DNA from: Cynocephalus volans
Taxonomy: Eukaryota; Chordata; Mammalia; Dermoptera; Cynocephalidae
Assembly (NCBI RefSeq): GCF_027409185.1
Contig: NC_084468.1
Coordinates: 48,795,001 to 48,859,000, forward strand
DNA length: 64,000 nt
Direction of reading: 5' to 3'
Shown: positions 34,568 through 44,875 of the stretch, piece after piece
Numbering within the stretch: position 1 is the stretch's first letter
How the letters are laid out: each line of letters starts with the position of its first letter
The notes under the pieces: model-generated
Told to the model about the DNA's origin: nothing
Seen by the model: the letters and a program-made list of their open reading frames with translations, nothing else
The model's database searches: none
Program-made: the position numbers and the translations under genes

Positions 34568-37330
34568 CTGTGGTGGAGAGAGAGGGGATGCCTGGAATCT
34601 CTGTGGGACTTGCACTTTGGGGACATACTGGAAAAGGTGCTGCCTAGGCCAACAACTGCATGAGGCTCAGGGCAGATTATATCTGTAACATGATCCCCAG
34701 GGCCGATGGAATAGCTGTTGGAAGGGAGGGAACTTGCCCTGTTCCTCCACCTAAACCACTGCTGTGAGGAAGGGTGGAGGGTGGGAGGTCCCATGCCAGC
34801 TTGCTGAAGGAAGGAGAATGCTTCCCTAGCTGGCGACTTTTAAACAATACTGACTTGAGCCAGTCTCCCAGGGAGTTCTGCATTGCCTGATTCCCTTTAA
34901 GAATGCATTGCCAATTCCCTGTTCCAGTCTTTCTCTTACCCTCATCTTGATTCTCACCCAATGTGCCCACCCCTGTTCCATATCAAAGTTTATAGACTTA
35001 TGATGAAAAAAAAAATCAACTTGCATTTGTACTCCCATTTATTTATTTAAAAGAAAACTTTTAAATAAGAAAGTTTATTTTTTAATAATAGTAGGTCACC
35101 AGCCTTGCCTGCCTAAAGAGGTGATCATGAAGACTGTATTCTGTTATTAAGTTGCTGAAAGACATTGCTGAGGGCAACACAGTCTTTCTGTGACAAGGGA
35201 GATCAGCAAGTGTTAGAGGTGTTAATGATGTCTTAGTACCAAAATGAGCCTTTCTCCTTGGCATTGTCAGGATTGGGAAAAGAAAAAAAAAATGGAAAAA
35301 AGAATAACTTTCATGACATGGTTCAATGTTATCTCATGCCAAGAGCTGCTGCTACCTGAATTCACTGGTCCCACTAGGGACCAAATCCCAGGCTATGGGA
35401 AGCACTATCCTGGTTTCCTTGTCAGCAGAGGGATAACATCTCAGGTCCAAACCGTTGTTCATATATCCTCTCCCATGCACTTTCCTGTCCAGAACTTTGC
35501 CACTGCTGGTACCTTGCCTGGAATCCCTCTCTCTTGTCCCACATATACTCAAATTCAAGGTCTGAATCAAATTCACTTTCTCCACACAGCGTCTCCTGTC
35601 TTGCCTAGTTCACAGGGCCTTTTCCTTTCTGAGCACATTTCTTAGGTCTTACTCTCTGCAAAAGACAATGCAGCATTTAATACTGTAGGGTAGTGCATTA
35701 CTCCTGGGTGTGAGTCTAGAATCCAGGCCAAAGTTGAAAAATCACACAGTCAAAGATGTTCTTAAACATCTCTTAGCAAAGGCGCCACACTAGAGATGAA
35801 CACAGAATGAGTCAAACATTTTTCTCTCCAGCATTAAGACATAGGGCTGTTTCTTTGATTGAGCACTAGATGAAGGGTGTTTGTGTAAAGAATATATTTA
35901 AAAAGCATGTTCAGAAACATCAGAATCACACAGAGCAAGCGGGGCATGCTGCTGACTCTATGTTCAGCAAGCGAGACTAACAGAGGAAACAGAACACCCT
36001 CATGCTGCCCATCTCCTGCTTCCCCTGAGTATGATCTCACCGAAGAGCAGCTCAAAATGTCCTGCACTGTTAGAATTACATTTTTCTCTCCCTCCCTTCT
36101 TCTCTTTTGCTGCCTTTCCCCTCTTATGTATACATTGTTTCTATATATGGTATACATTCTCTTTTGGCTCTCTCCTTGTTTCCAGACATGTGGCTTAAAA
36201 CTTAAAAAAAAAAAAAATCAGCTGTATATTTTCTTTAATAGAAGATCTCATGAAGAACCCACAAAAGATGACTGAAAAACCTGGATGTGCACTGCCAGGC
36301 CTGGGGTTACCCCTTCCTATTGTCTGCTCATAGCACCATTTGAAAACCACCAGCATAGTCCATGAGCTCCTTGAAGGCCTCACCCTGACTGGTCCTTCTG
36401 TCAGTATACATGGGAGGGTTCTGTGATAATTCTCTGAGGGGTGAGGTCTCCTAGGAAAGAGATCTAAATACCAATTCCTTATGCAGGCTTAGATTATAGG
36501 TCTTTTTCCTATGATGGACGCAGTCCACTGGCAAACACTGTTTCCTTCTCAAGGAAGAGACACATCTAAGAAAACCCATGCTTAATGAAAATGAGCCACT
36601 TCTGGATGAACTCATTGTAGCCCAGGGGCTTGTGGGAATATCCCTGCAGTAGCCTAATGTGGCTCCAGGATAGGGCTGGTTCTCAGAAGCTGGGAACACA
36701 CAACAGGGCAGCAATGGGTGAGCAGGATTTTTGAGTGCAGCTGGCTATCTGCAGGTCTCCAGCTGTGTCCTTCCAGCTGCTTCTCTCCCACCTGAGACTT
36801 GTTGGCGTGGAAGCCACCAGCCCACATTGATGCCTTCTGCCTTGGCCTGCTCCCTGTGGTTTCGTACTTTGTATTGGTGCAAGAGGAGTCAAGGCGTGGC
36901 TTGGCTCGGTGGTACCTGAAGGGGCAGTTCCTGTAGCAGCAAGAACAGAAATTGCTTTTTAAACCAAAGGAGATTCTGGGGAAGCTCCAGGCAACAGAGC
37001 AGGACTAGGCAAAAGCAGGTCACTAGTGGCAATGAGATTTTCCTATTTCTGGGAATCTAAAATATTTCTTCCTGCCCTCTCCATGGGTGATATCAAACTA
37101 TGGGTTGAATGTGATGTTTGCTACTGGTTCTTTTTTGCAAACTGCCTAGGAGTCTGTTTCCCCCAAAAGAGAAGTAGAAAGAGGATGTAAAGACACCTCT
37201 CCCAGCTTGGCTCATCTCCCCATGATGGGGAGCATTTCCCCAGCAGGTGAGCCAATGGCAGAGCCATGGCTCAGTAGTATGGGGACATTAGACTTCCACC
37301 TGAATCCCCATGACCAGCTGGCCAGCTCAC
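34568..37330 (-). other. NOS1-like intron (2763 nt)
   Basis: Non-coding sequence between the second and third NOS1-like exons. Contains a weak L2 match at about 35490-35640 and an A-run at 36205-36217. The ORFs here (34677-34970, 35244-35645, 35834-36157, 35907-36275, 36451-36714 and others) have no domain and overlap on both strands. Confidence 0.75.
35490..35640 (+). repeat. Weak L2-like relic
   Basis: 'accttgcctggaatccctctctc' and 'caaattcactttctccacacagcgtctcc' resemble the L2 3' end. Confidence 0.4.
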
Positions 37331-37422
37331 CTGAGGTTCCCTTTGTTGGTGGCATACTTGACATGGTTGCAGATGTAGATGAACATCCCATGAGCCGTGG
37401 TATAGTCTTGAGCATCAAACAC
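37331..37422 (-). pseudogene. NOS1: NOS1-like exon 2 of 3 (92 nt)
   Basis: Acceptor CTAG precedes 37422 and donor GTGAGC follows 37331. It encodes [20 protein letters not shown] and then [10 protein letters not shown] plus a split Arg codon. Compared with NOS1, Arg to Gln, Cys to Tyr and Asn to Ile changes are seen. Length and phase match the family exon. The reading frame is not one of the longer ORFs on this strand, so a simple ORF scan misses it. Confidence 0.88.
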
Positions 37423-38264
37423 CTAGAAAAGGTACATTATTGGGATGTTGAACGATTGTTTGTTGAGTGAATGTTTGATTGCCTCCTGTTTTGCTCTCCC
37501 GCTTCCCCAGTGTAGTCTTCCCATTTGAGGAGAACCCAGAGCCCACTCCAGCTGCTGCATTGCAGGAATGAGCACCTCACTACTGACTCCCAGGCTGGGT
37601 TTTATACATTCTTTTTCTATCCTAATAACCAAGATCAATCAGATCATAAAAAACCAAAACCAAAAACAAACAAACAAAATAGAACAAACAAACAAACAAA
37701 AAAACCCTAATAGTGAGCATAGAGTGAATGTAAGTGCGGGAAAGGGATGGTGAAAAGGATGGACTTTTAACGGGCTGGTTGCATTTCCTGTTAGGTTATG
37801 AAGGATCAGGAATTAAAAAACAAAGCAAACAAAAATCAAACCAAAACCTCCTGACCTTGATAACTAATCTGCTTCCAACTTTAAACTATTCCCTAGAATA
37901 AAATCATACCAGGGAACACAGAAACTAATACTTTCAGGGAGTAGGCAGATAACATAAATAAGCAAAGAAAGTAGGTATAAGACAAAAGGGAGTGGTGGGG
38001 TCTGTGGTAAACTGGAGAGTAAAAGTCCTATGAAGAAATATTCAAATTTATTTTTTATAAAACTCTGTATTGGCTAAATAAGACATAAATAGTCCAGATT
38101 TGGCCATAATCTGAGAATTTGGGGTCCCATGTTCACCATCTCATAAGTCACCATGGCCATCACATGCCCTTGGTAGGAGCTGACCCTTGTTAAAGCTTCA
38201 TCCACTCTTCTTCCCTCCTCCCCTCACCAATGGGCTCTTCAAGTACCTGAGCCTCACCACCTAC
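37423..38264 (-). other. NOS1-like intron (842 nt)
   Basis: Between the first and second NOS1-like exons; contains an (AAAC)n-like patch at about 37650-37705. No coding signal. Confidence 0.75.
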
Positions 38265-38427
38265 CTGCAGCTTGGACCACTGGACCCTGCTGATGCAGTG
38301 GGAGGCATTCTGCCAGGCATGCTTGGCTCCGTAGATGAGCTCCATGTCCTTGAGCTGGTAGGTGCTGGTGGTGTCAATCTCTTTGTTGACCTCTTCCAGC
38401 CTATCCATGTGGGCTTTGGAGCTAAAT
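38265..38427 (-). pseudogene. NOS1: NOS1-like exon 1 of 3 (haem-ligand exon, 163 nt)
   Basis: Minus-strand acceptor CACTCAG precedes 38427, and donor GTAGGT follows 38265. The exon encodes [18 protein letters not shown], then [19 protein letters not shown] and [16 protein letters not shown]. The haem-coordinating Cys is retained (codon 38297-38295). Changes from the usual mammalian NOS1 sequence include Gly to Ser beside SKAHM, Glu to Asp, Thr to Met in KDTEL, Arg to Gln and Arg to His around NAS, and CVGRI to CISRV. The 1 + 54-codon phase is the normal one for this NOS exon. Confidence 0.88.
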
Positions 38428-38834
38428 CTGAGTGAGGAGGGAAAGGACACAGGAGCGTCGACTTCTCTTCTGAATTAGAGGCTGGTGGAAGGGGTGAGCT
38501 ATTACAGGAGGCCAGAAGCCACCGAAAGTCCTGAGCTGATTTCTGGATGCAAGAGTTTCAGCATAAAGCAGAGACTGCAAACCCAAATGCTCACAGAGGC
38601 CCAGCAGTATACCCATGACCAAACTGGCCAAGTGGGGACTGCGGCAAACAGGTGAGCCCAGGCTTTGTCCAAAGAGAGCAGCCATAAATGCTCCAGCCAC
38701 TTGTCACCTGATAGGAATTGGGACACAGAGCTGCCAGATCTTCCAAGAGAAACTGGAAATCCGATTTTTAAAGAAAACTCTTTCAATTTTTAAATGTTGG
38801 CAATTATATCAATTTCAGAAATTAAAATGAATTA

Positions 38835-39379
38835 TTATGGAAAATTTTATGCTTATGAAAAGGTATACATAATAATATAATGAACACCCATGCCCCAAGT
38901 CCAAGAAATATTATAGTCCCTTGTCATAGTCCACTGTCTCCCCGGAAGTTACTTTTATCTTGAATACGGCATTTACCATTCTCATATCTGTTTATGCTTT
39001 TGCCACATGTGTATCTATCCTCAAACCATGTACAATATTTTTCTGTGTATTTAAAAAAATTTATATAAGTGTTGCCATACTGGTTGTATCTGTCTACAAC
39101 TTGTCCATCCTTTCTTTTGCTCAAAGTCATTTGTGACCTTCATCCACAGGAACATGCAGAGCTCTAACCCCTTCATTTTTTACAGTTGTATAGTATTCCA
39201 TTCCTGGAATACACCGCAACTTATTTATCCATTCTCCTGTTGATGGAGCCGAGATGGTTTCCTGTTGGTTTTTTAACTGTAATTTTTTTCCTACTATAAA
39301 CAATATTTCAGTGCACATTCTTAGGCATGCCTTCTTGTGAACAGGTGTGAGTTTCTCCAGGGTACATCCCTACAGAATG
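38835..39379 (-). mobile_element. Old L1 fragment on the NOS1-bearing segment
   Basis: Antisense L1 3' text: 'atgaacacccatgcccc', 'tgtatagtattccattcctggaatac', 'atttatccattctcctgttgatgg' and 'gtgagtttctccagggtacatccc'. It is on the same strand as the NOS1-like exons and lies upstream of them. It ends just before the 3' half of the split LTR. Confidence 0.82.
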
Positions 39380-39402
39380 GATTAAATTTTTAATATTAAT
39401 TT

Positions 39403-39664
39403 AGTAAATGGATTAAAAGGGTGGTCATTGGCGTAGTTTGGAGGGCTTTAAAAGGAGAGTGAATGAAGAGGTTAGTCTTTCTTTCTGCTCTCTGCTTTTA
39501 CCATCTCACAATGTGAGACCCCTGGGGCACTGTCACCACCACCAGATGTGTTCCCTGGACTTTGGACTTCCCAGCCTCAGAAATTGTGAGCAATAAATTT
39601 CATTTTCTTATAAAGTACCCAGTTCCATGAATTTTGTTATAAGCAACAAAAATGGGCTAATACA
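39403..39664 (+). mobile_element. MST-like LTR, 3' half of a split copy
   Basis: From 'gtaaatggattaaaa' to the terminal 'gggctaataca' this parallels the last 262 bp of the intact LTR at 5868-6285 ('gagggctttaaaa', 'ccagatgtgttccctggac', 'gcaataaatttcattttctta'). Added to 33953-34120 it makes about 430 bp, one whole LTR. The flanking TCCTT at 39665-39669 nearly matches TCCTC at 33948-33952. Confidence 0.88.
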
Positions 39665-42239
39665 TCCTTTAAGAAGCTACCAGCCTCCAATCATTCTGTA
39701 TCACAGAACTATTTCCTTTATAGCATGTGTCAGTAATGATTAGTTCAGGAAAACAGAATTCATGTAGTGTATTTTAAAACAGAAGGGATTTAATTTAGGG
39801 AATTATGTACCAATATTGGCAGGGAAGAGAAATAAAAATCAGAGAGTGCCATTGTTCATTTGGGAAGTCAAGAACCTCAGAAAATCAACACCAATGATCA
39901 CAGCTACCTCCAGTGTATTTGCTGAAAAACCCATTACAAAATCCCACATCCGCTGAAATGCATCATGTCTGCTTGCCAGTGTTGGAAAAACAATATTGTA
40001 GCTTCAGCTTCCCTTCCTCATTTCAAATCTTCCACTCATGTGCTTTGTCCACAGAATCTACTCTAGAACTTGCTGGTCTTTCTGCCCTTCTGTTAAGGGG
40101 AAAACACAGAAAGGAAAAACTGAGTTGCCAATAGACAACAAGGCTATTAAAACTTTGAGTACTAAATATCTGTACACTACCACCCACCACTATCTAACTT
40201 CCAAACAATAATGTTCATAGTATGCTGCAACCTGACGTGTGGAAACTGTTCTTGATACTAAGATGCACAAAGAGTAGGCAAAGATTTTACCTATTACTTT
40301 ATTCATCATTTGATGACCTTTATTTCTCCTCTGATTCAGTCATATTATCACAATCTGCCATAGATATCCTATGTACCGATGGCTGAATTATAAATTTAAG
40401 TTCCATAAGTACACCTTATGTATAATAATAGGCAAAGGGTAAAGCATTAAAAAATAATTAAGATACACAAATATATGCATAGTGTAGAGGCCAAGGGAAA
40501 ACATTCCCTTTAACCCCTGAAGGTTCTCTGAAAAATCTACTAATAAGCAGAAATTAATATGAAGAAAAGGCATAACAAACTTTGTTATATTAATGTGCTG
40601 GGAAGGGAAATGCATGTGGGAATCACAGCACAGGAATTTCCCAATTTCCCAGTGGGATACAGATGTTTATATCCCTCTTCATAGCGAGAGGGGAGATGGG
40701 GGTGTAGAAGTAATGGTTCCCAGTGGGGGTTCTCAATGGGTTTGGGGAACATACAGTGGACTAGAACGAAGTCTGCTGGCTCACAGAGCAGATAATGATT
40801 GGTAAATGATTTTCTTCAGAATGGAACTAAAATAAAGACAATGGCTTATTCAGGTGTGTTGACAGACTCTAGTTTTCCTTCCTCTGATATGAGTTAAGTT
40901 AATGAAGATTCAAGGAATGGACTAGAGGTCATTGTTTTCTTCTTTGGTGGTCCAGACTTTGGCAGTTAAGGGAACAGCTTCATTCTGTGCTTGAAGAGTG
41001 ACAGAGAATTGAGAGATTTAAAGTGGGTAGGGGGTGGCCAGAGAGACCTTGAGGCTGCTCTTTATCTCAGCATGTCAAAGCACCATATTTTGGGATAAAG
41101 GCTTTCTGCAGCACAACAATTGCAAAGCAGTGAAAACAAAGCATAGCCATTAAAATCCTCATTTTTGTAGTTGAGAAGGAAGTCATTGCTGATATTCATA
41201 TCTTTCAATTCTTCTGCTACCCATTCTATGTTCTCTTTGCCTTCAATTGTTTGGGATTTATTACTGAAACTTCTGATTGCGAATCATCTGAGCCATTAAT
41301 GACCATGCAAGTAAAGAATTGCCTTCTTCCATGACTTTTTAACACTGGACCTGGAAGTCCAAAGATAAGTTCACATAAAAATATTGTGGGAGATTAGCAT
41401 GAAGAATGAAAGGCTTTGAATTTGATGCTTAGGGATTTGAACTTTATCTCTGTAGCAAAGAAGAATGCTTGATGCTTTCTGAGTAGGGGAATAATATGGT
41501 GTGTTAGCTACTTTAGGTTGATTTTTTCATTCTTGGTATACAGGATTGGCTGCCGAAAAAAAAAAGCAAGGATATCAGTCATCGTTATAACAATAGTCTA
41601 TAATATGGTAATGAGGAAACAAACAAGAAAGAGAAGAAAGGGAAAGAATTAACGGAACCTGAGATTTGATCGGATATGAAGCGTAAGGAGTGGGAAGAGA
41701 CTAACATTATATTAAGCGTTTGAGTGGTTGTGTGGTGAATGGAAATCAGCCATGAAATCAAAAGACAAGCTTATATTGATGCTATAAGTACTTCAGTGAG
41801 AAGGGCCCAGAGGTATAGACAACTAGCACAATTATCTTATAATTGAGAATTACAGATTAAGAGAACTTTCTATTGCTGATGACTAAAGTGGAGGATTTTT
41901 TTTCAGGACAAGGGAAAAAAATTACTAAAGAGAAAAAATATTTATGAAAGCTTTTTTCTTCTTAATGTAGCTTTTGATAATTTGGCAAAAAGATTTATAG
42001 AAAAGAATCAAAGAAATAGTTGAAAGTAGAAAGAATATTAGATTGTCTAATTAGAGGAAGTTTCTTTGGTCAATATTTATGATGTAATATAGTTGCTGCT
42101 GTCATGTCAGGGATATTAATGGTGTGCAAATATTCAAAACTTGTAATTTAAGGCAGAAATTAGAAGTTGTATATGGTTGAATTCTTATTGGCTGAAGCGG
42201 TATATCAGGGTTTAGTCACAGAGTCAGAACCACTGTGAG
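39665..42239. other. Unassigned intergenic DNA
   Basis: A segment at about 39730-39900 ('aacagaagggatttaatttagggaatt') looks like an ancient interspersed repeat I cannot name. ORFs at 39913-40134, 40388-40615 and 40593-40805 lack domains. Nothing else supported. Confidence 0.4.
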
Positions 42240-42639
42240 TGATACGGAATAAAGAATTTATTGAATCATTAATATTTCCAGAGTAAAGCATCTCAGAGTA
42301 AAGAATCTCTGGAAGGTTATTGTCTCTGTTCTTGGAGGTGGCCTGAGATGACTTGTAGGTCAGCAGGACTGAGAGTGAAGTGGGGAGAAAGCAGGCAGAC
42401 TGGAATTGATGTGGACAAGCTAGAGTCCATATATGACCCTCACTGTTTCCAACCCTGGTGACCTATATGTAAATCTTTGAGATTTACATATATTTCAAAG
42501 GAGCAGATAAGGAATTTATAATTCTAAGTTTTCTACAATAAGTGCTCTAAGAAGAGAGGTCAGGGGCCTGTAGTCAAGAAGAAGTTTGTCAAAAGTTCAG
42601 TCAAGCTGCGGGGAAAGTTAAGGCCATTCTGGTCACTTT
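42240..42639. other. Unassigned DNA with a perfect hairpin
   Basis: Possible LTR-like sequence (a short direct repeat 'cagagtaaag' at 42280-42303). It contains the 13-bp inverted repeat at 42464-42492 and leads directly into L1 copy B. Confidence 0.4.
42464..42492. repeat. Perfect 13-bp inverted repeat, 3-nt loop
   Basis: TATATGTAAATCT at 42464-42476 pairs exactly with 42480-42492. The left arm plus TT also reappears right after the poly(A) of L1 copy B at 44860-44874. Confidence 0.95.
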
Positions 42640-44855
42640 CATTCATGACAAAGACCCTCTATAAGTTAGGTATACAGGGAAAATATCTCAACATAATTAA
42701 AGCCATATATGCCAAACCCACTGCCAATATCATCCTGAATGAGGAAAAGCTGAAAGCTTTTCCTTTAAGAACAGGAAGAAAAGGAAAGAGAAGAAAGAAT
42801 CAGAGAAGAAAAGGAAAGAAAGGGCATCCAGATTGGAAAAGATGAAGTCAAATTGTCCCTGTTTGCAGATGACATGATCCTATATATCGAACAGCCTAAA
42901 ACCTCTACAAAAAAACTGTTGGAATTGATAAATGATTTCAGCACAGTAGCAGGATACAAAATCAACACACAAAAATCAGTAGCATTTCTTTTCTCCAATA
43001 GTGAACATGCAGAACGAGAAATCAAGAAAGCCTGCCCATTTACAATAGCCATCAAAAAATAAAATACTTAGGAATTGAGTTAACCAAGGAGGTAAAAAAT
43101 CTCTATAATGAGAACTACAAACCACTGCTGAGAGAAATTAGAGAGGATACAAGAAGATGGAAAGATATCCCATGCTCTTGGATTGGAAGAATCAACATAG
43201 TGAAAATGTCCATACTACCCAAAGTGATATACAAATGCAATGCAATCCCCATCAAAATTCCAAAGACATTTTTCTCAGAAATGGAAAAAACTATCCAGAC
43301 ATTTATATGGAACAATAAAAGACCACGCATAGCCAAAGCAATGCTGAGCAAAAAAAAATAAAGCTGGAGGCATAACACTACCTGACTTTAAGCTATACTA
43401 CAAAGCTATAATAACCAAAACAGTATGGTACTGGCATAAAAACAGACACACTGACCAATGGAATAGAATAGAGAATCCAGAAATCAACCCACACACCTAC
43501 AGCTATCTGATCTTTGACAAAGGCACCAAGCTTATACACTGGGGAAGAGACTGCCTCTTCAGCAAATGGTGCTGGGATAACTGGATATCCATATGCAGGA
43601 GAATGAAACTAGATCCATACCTCTCACCATATACTAAAATCAACTCAAAATGGATTAAGGATTTAAATATACACCCTGAAACAATAAAACTCCTTAAAGA
43701 AAACATAGGAGAAACACTTCAGGAAATAGGACTGGACACAGACTTCATGAATACGACCCCAAAAGCACGGGCAACCAAAGGAAAAATAAACAAATGGGAT
43801 TATATCAAACTAAAAAGCTTCTGCACAGCAAAAGAAACAATTAACAGAGTTAAAAGACAACCAACAGAGTGGGAGAAAATGTTTGCAAAATACACATCTG
43901 ACAAAGGATTAATATCCAGAATATATAAGGAACTCAAACAACTTTACAAGAAGAAAACAAGCAACCCAATTAAAAAATGGGCAAAAGAGCTAAGTAGGCA
44001 TTTCTCTAAGGAAGATATACAAATGGCCAACAGACATATGAAAAAATGCTCAACATCACTCAGCATCCGGGAAATGCAAATCAAAACCACATTGAGATAC
44101 CATCTAACCCCAGTTAGGATGGCTAAAATCCAAAAGACTCTGAACGATAAATGCTGGCGAGGTTGCGGAGAAAAAGGAACTCTCATACATTGTTGGTGGG
44201 ACTGCAAAATGGTGCAGCCTCTATGGAAAATGGTATGGAGGTTCCTCAAACAATTGCAGATAGATCTACCATACGACCTAGCTATCCCACTGTTGGGAAT
44301 ATACCCAGAGGAATGGAAATCATCAAGTCGAAGGTATACCTGTTCCCCAATGTTCATCGCAGCACTCTTTACAATAGCCAAGAGTTGGAACCAGCCCAAA
44401 TGTCCATCATCAGATGAGTGGATACGGAAAATGTGGTACATCTACACAATGGAATACTACTCAGCTATAAAAACGAATGAAATACTGCCATTTGCAACAA
44501 CATGGATGGACCTTGAGAGAATTATATTAAGTGAAACAAGTCAGGCACAGAAAGAGAAATACCACATGTTCTCACTTATTGGAGGGAGCTAAAAATTAAT
44601 ATATAAATTCACACACACACACACACACACGCGCACGCACACACACAGACACACACACACACACAAACCAGGGGGGGTGGGAAGAAGATATAACAACCAC
44701 AACTACTTGAAGTTGATACAACAAGCAAACAGAAAGGACATTGTTGGGGGGGAGGGGGGGAGGGAGAAGGGAGGGAGGTTTTGGTGATGGGGAGCAATAA
44801 TCAGCCACAATGTATATCGACAAAATAAAACTTAAAAAAAAAAAAAAAAAAAAAA
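42640..44855 (+). mobile_element. Young L1, 5'-truncated in ORF2 (copy B)
   Basis: Nearly the same sequence as copy A (8336-10878). It starts inside the reverse transcriptase and keeps FADD at 42862-42873 (ORF 42853-43062) and the C-terminal 329-codon ORF at 43603-44592 with the Cys-rich CX3CX7HX4C motif and LIGGS end. Relative to copy A, about 80-90 bp between 'aagaacagga' and 'gggcatccag' (around 42772-42822) are replaced by a purine-rich stretch. Frameshifts occur at about 43060 and 43350. The 3' UTR has a (CA)n tract and G-rich block and closes with a 22-nt A-run (44834-44855). Inactive. Confidence 0.95.
44610..44666. repeat. (CA)n microsatellite in L1 3' UTR
   Basis: CA tract with GCGC and AGAC interruptions at the same 3' UTR position as in copy A. 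Confidence 0.95.
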
Positions 44856-44875
44856 GAAATATATGTAAATCTTTT

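Larger units (their letters stand above)
34444..38427 (-). pseudogene. NOS1: Unprocessed NOS1 (neuronal nitric oxide synthase) gene fragment, three exons
   Basis: NOS1 makes nitric oxide from arginine with a haem-thiolate oxygenase domain. Three consecutive oxygenase exons are present on the minus strand in gene order: 38427-38265, 37422-37331 and 34567-34444, separated by 842 and 2763 nt. All acceptors end AG and all donors begin GT. Phases agree across both introns, and no stop occurs in the 379 exonic bases. The residues fit NOS1 better than NOS2 or NOS3 ([30 protein letters not shown]). Exons before and after are missing. Many substitutions at positions conserved in NOS, several Arg to Gln/His/Cys, and an 18-nt deletion argue for a decaying pseudogene. 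Introns show it was copied as DNA, not from mRNA. The fragment cannot encode a working enzyme. Confidence 0.88.

Noticed and set aside
34366..34794. 93-codon plus and 138-codon minus ORFs as independent genes
   Set aside because: The minus frame runs through a NOS1-like exon into intron on both sides; the plus frame is its shadow.
35244..35645. 133-codon ORF as a gene
   Set aside because: Lies in the NOS1-like intron, overlaps an L2 relic and an opposite-strand ORF, and shows no domain.
34444..38427. Functional NOS1 locus
   Set aside because: Only three exons are present within a split LTR, with substitutions at conserved residues and a six-codon loss; the true NOS1 gene should be far larger and nearly invariant.
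38187..38435. 82-codon plus ORF rich in Gly and Leu
   Set aside because: Antisense of the NOS1-like 163-nt exon.
34135..39379. L1-mediated 3' transduction as the origin of the NOS1 segment
   Set aside because: Layout is suggestive, but no terminal poly(A) and no L1-type target-site duplication is visible; kept only as an alternative.
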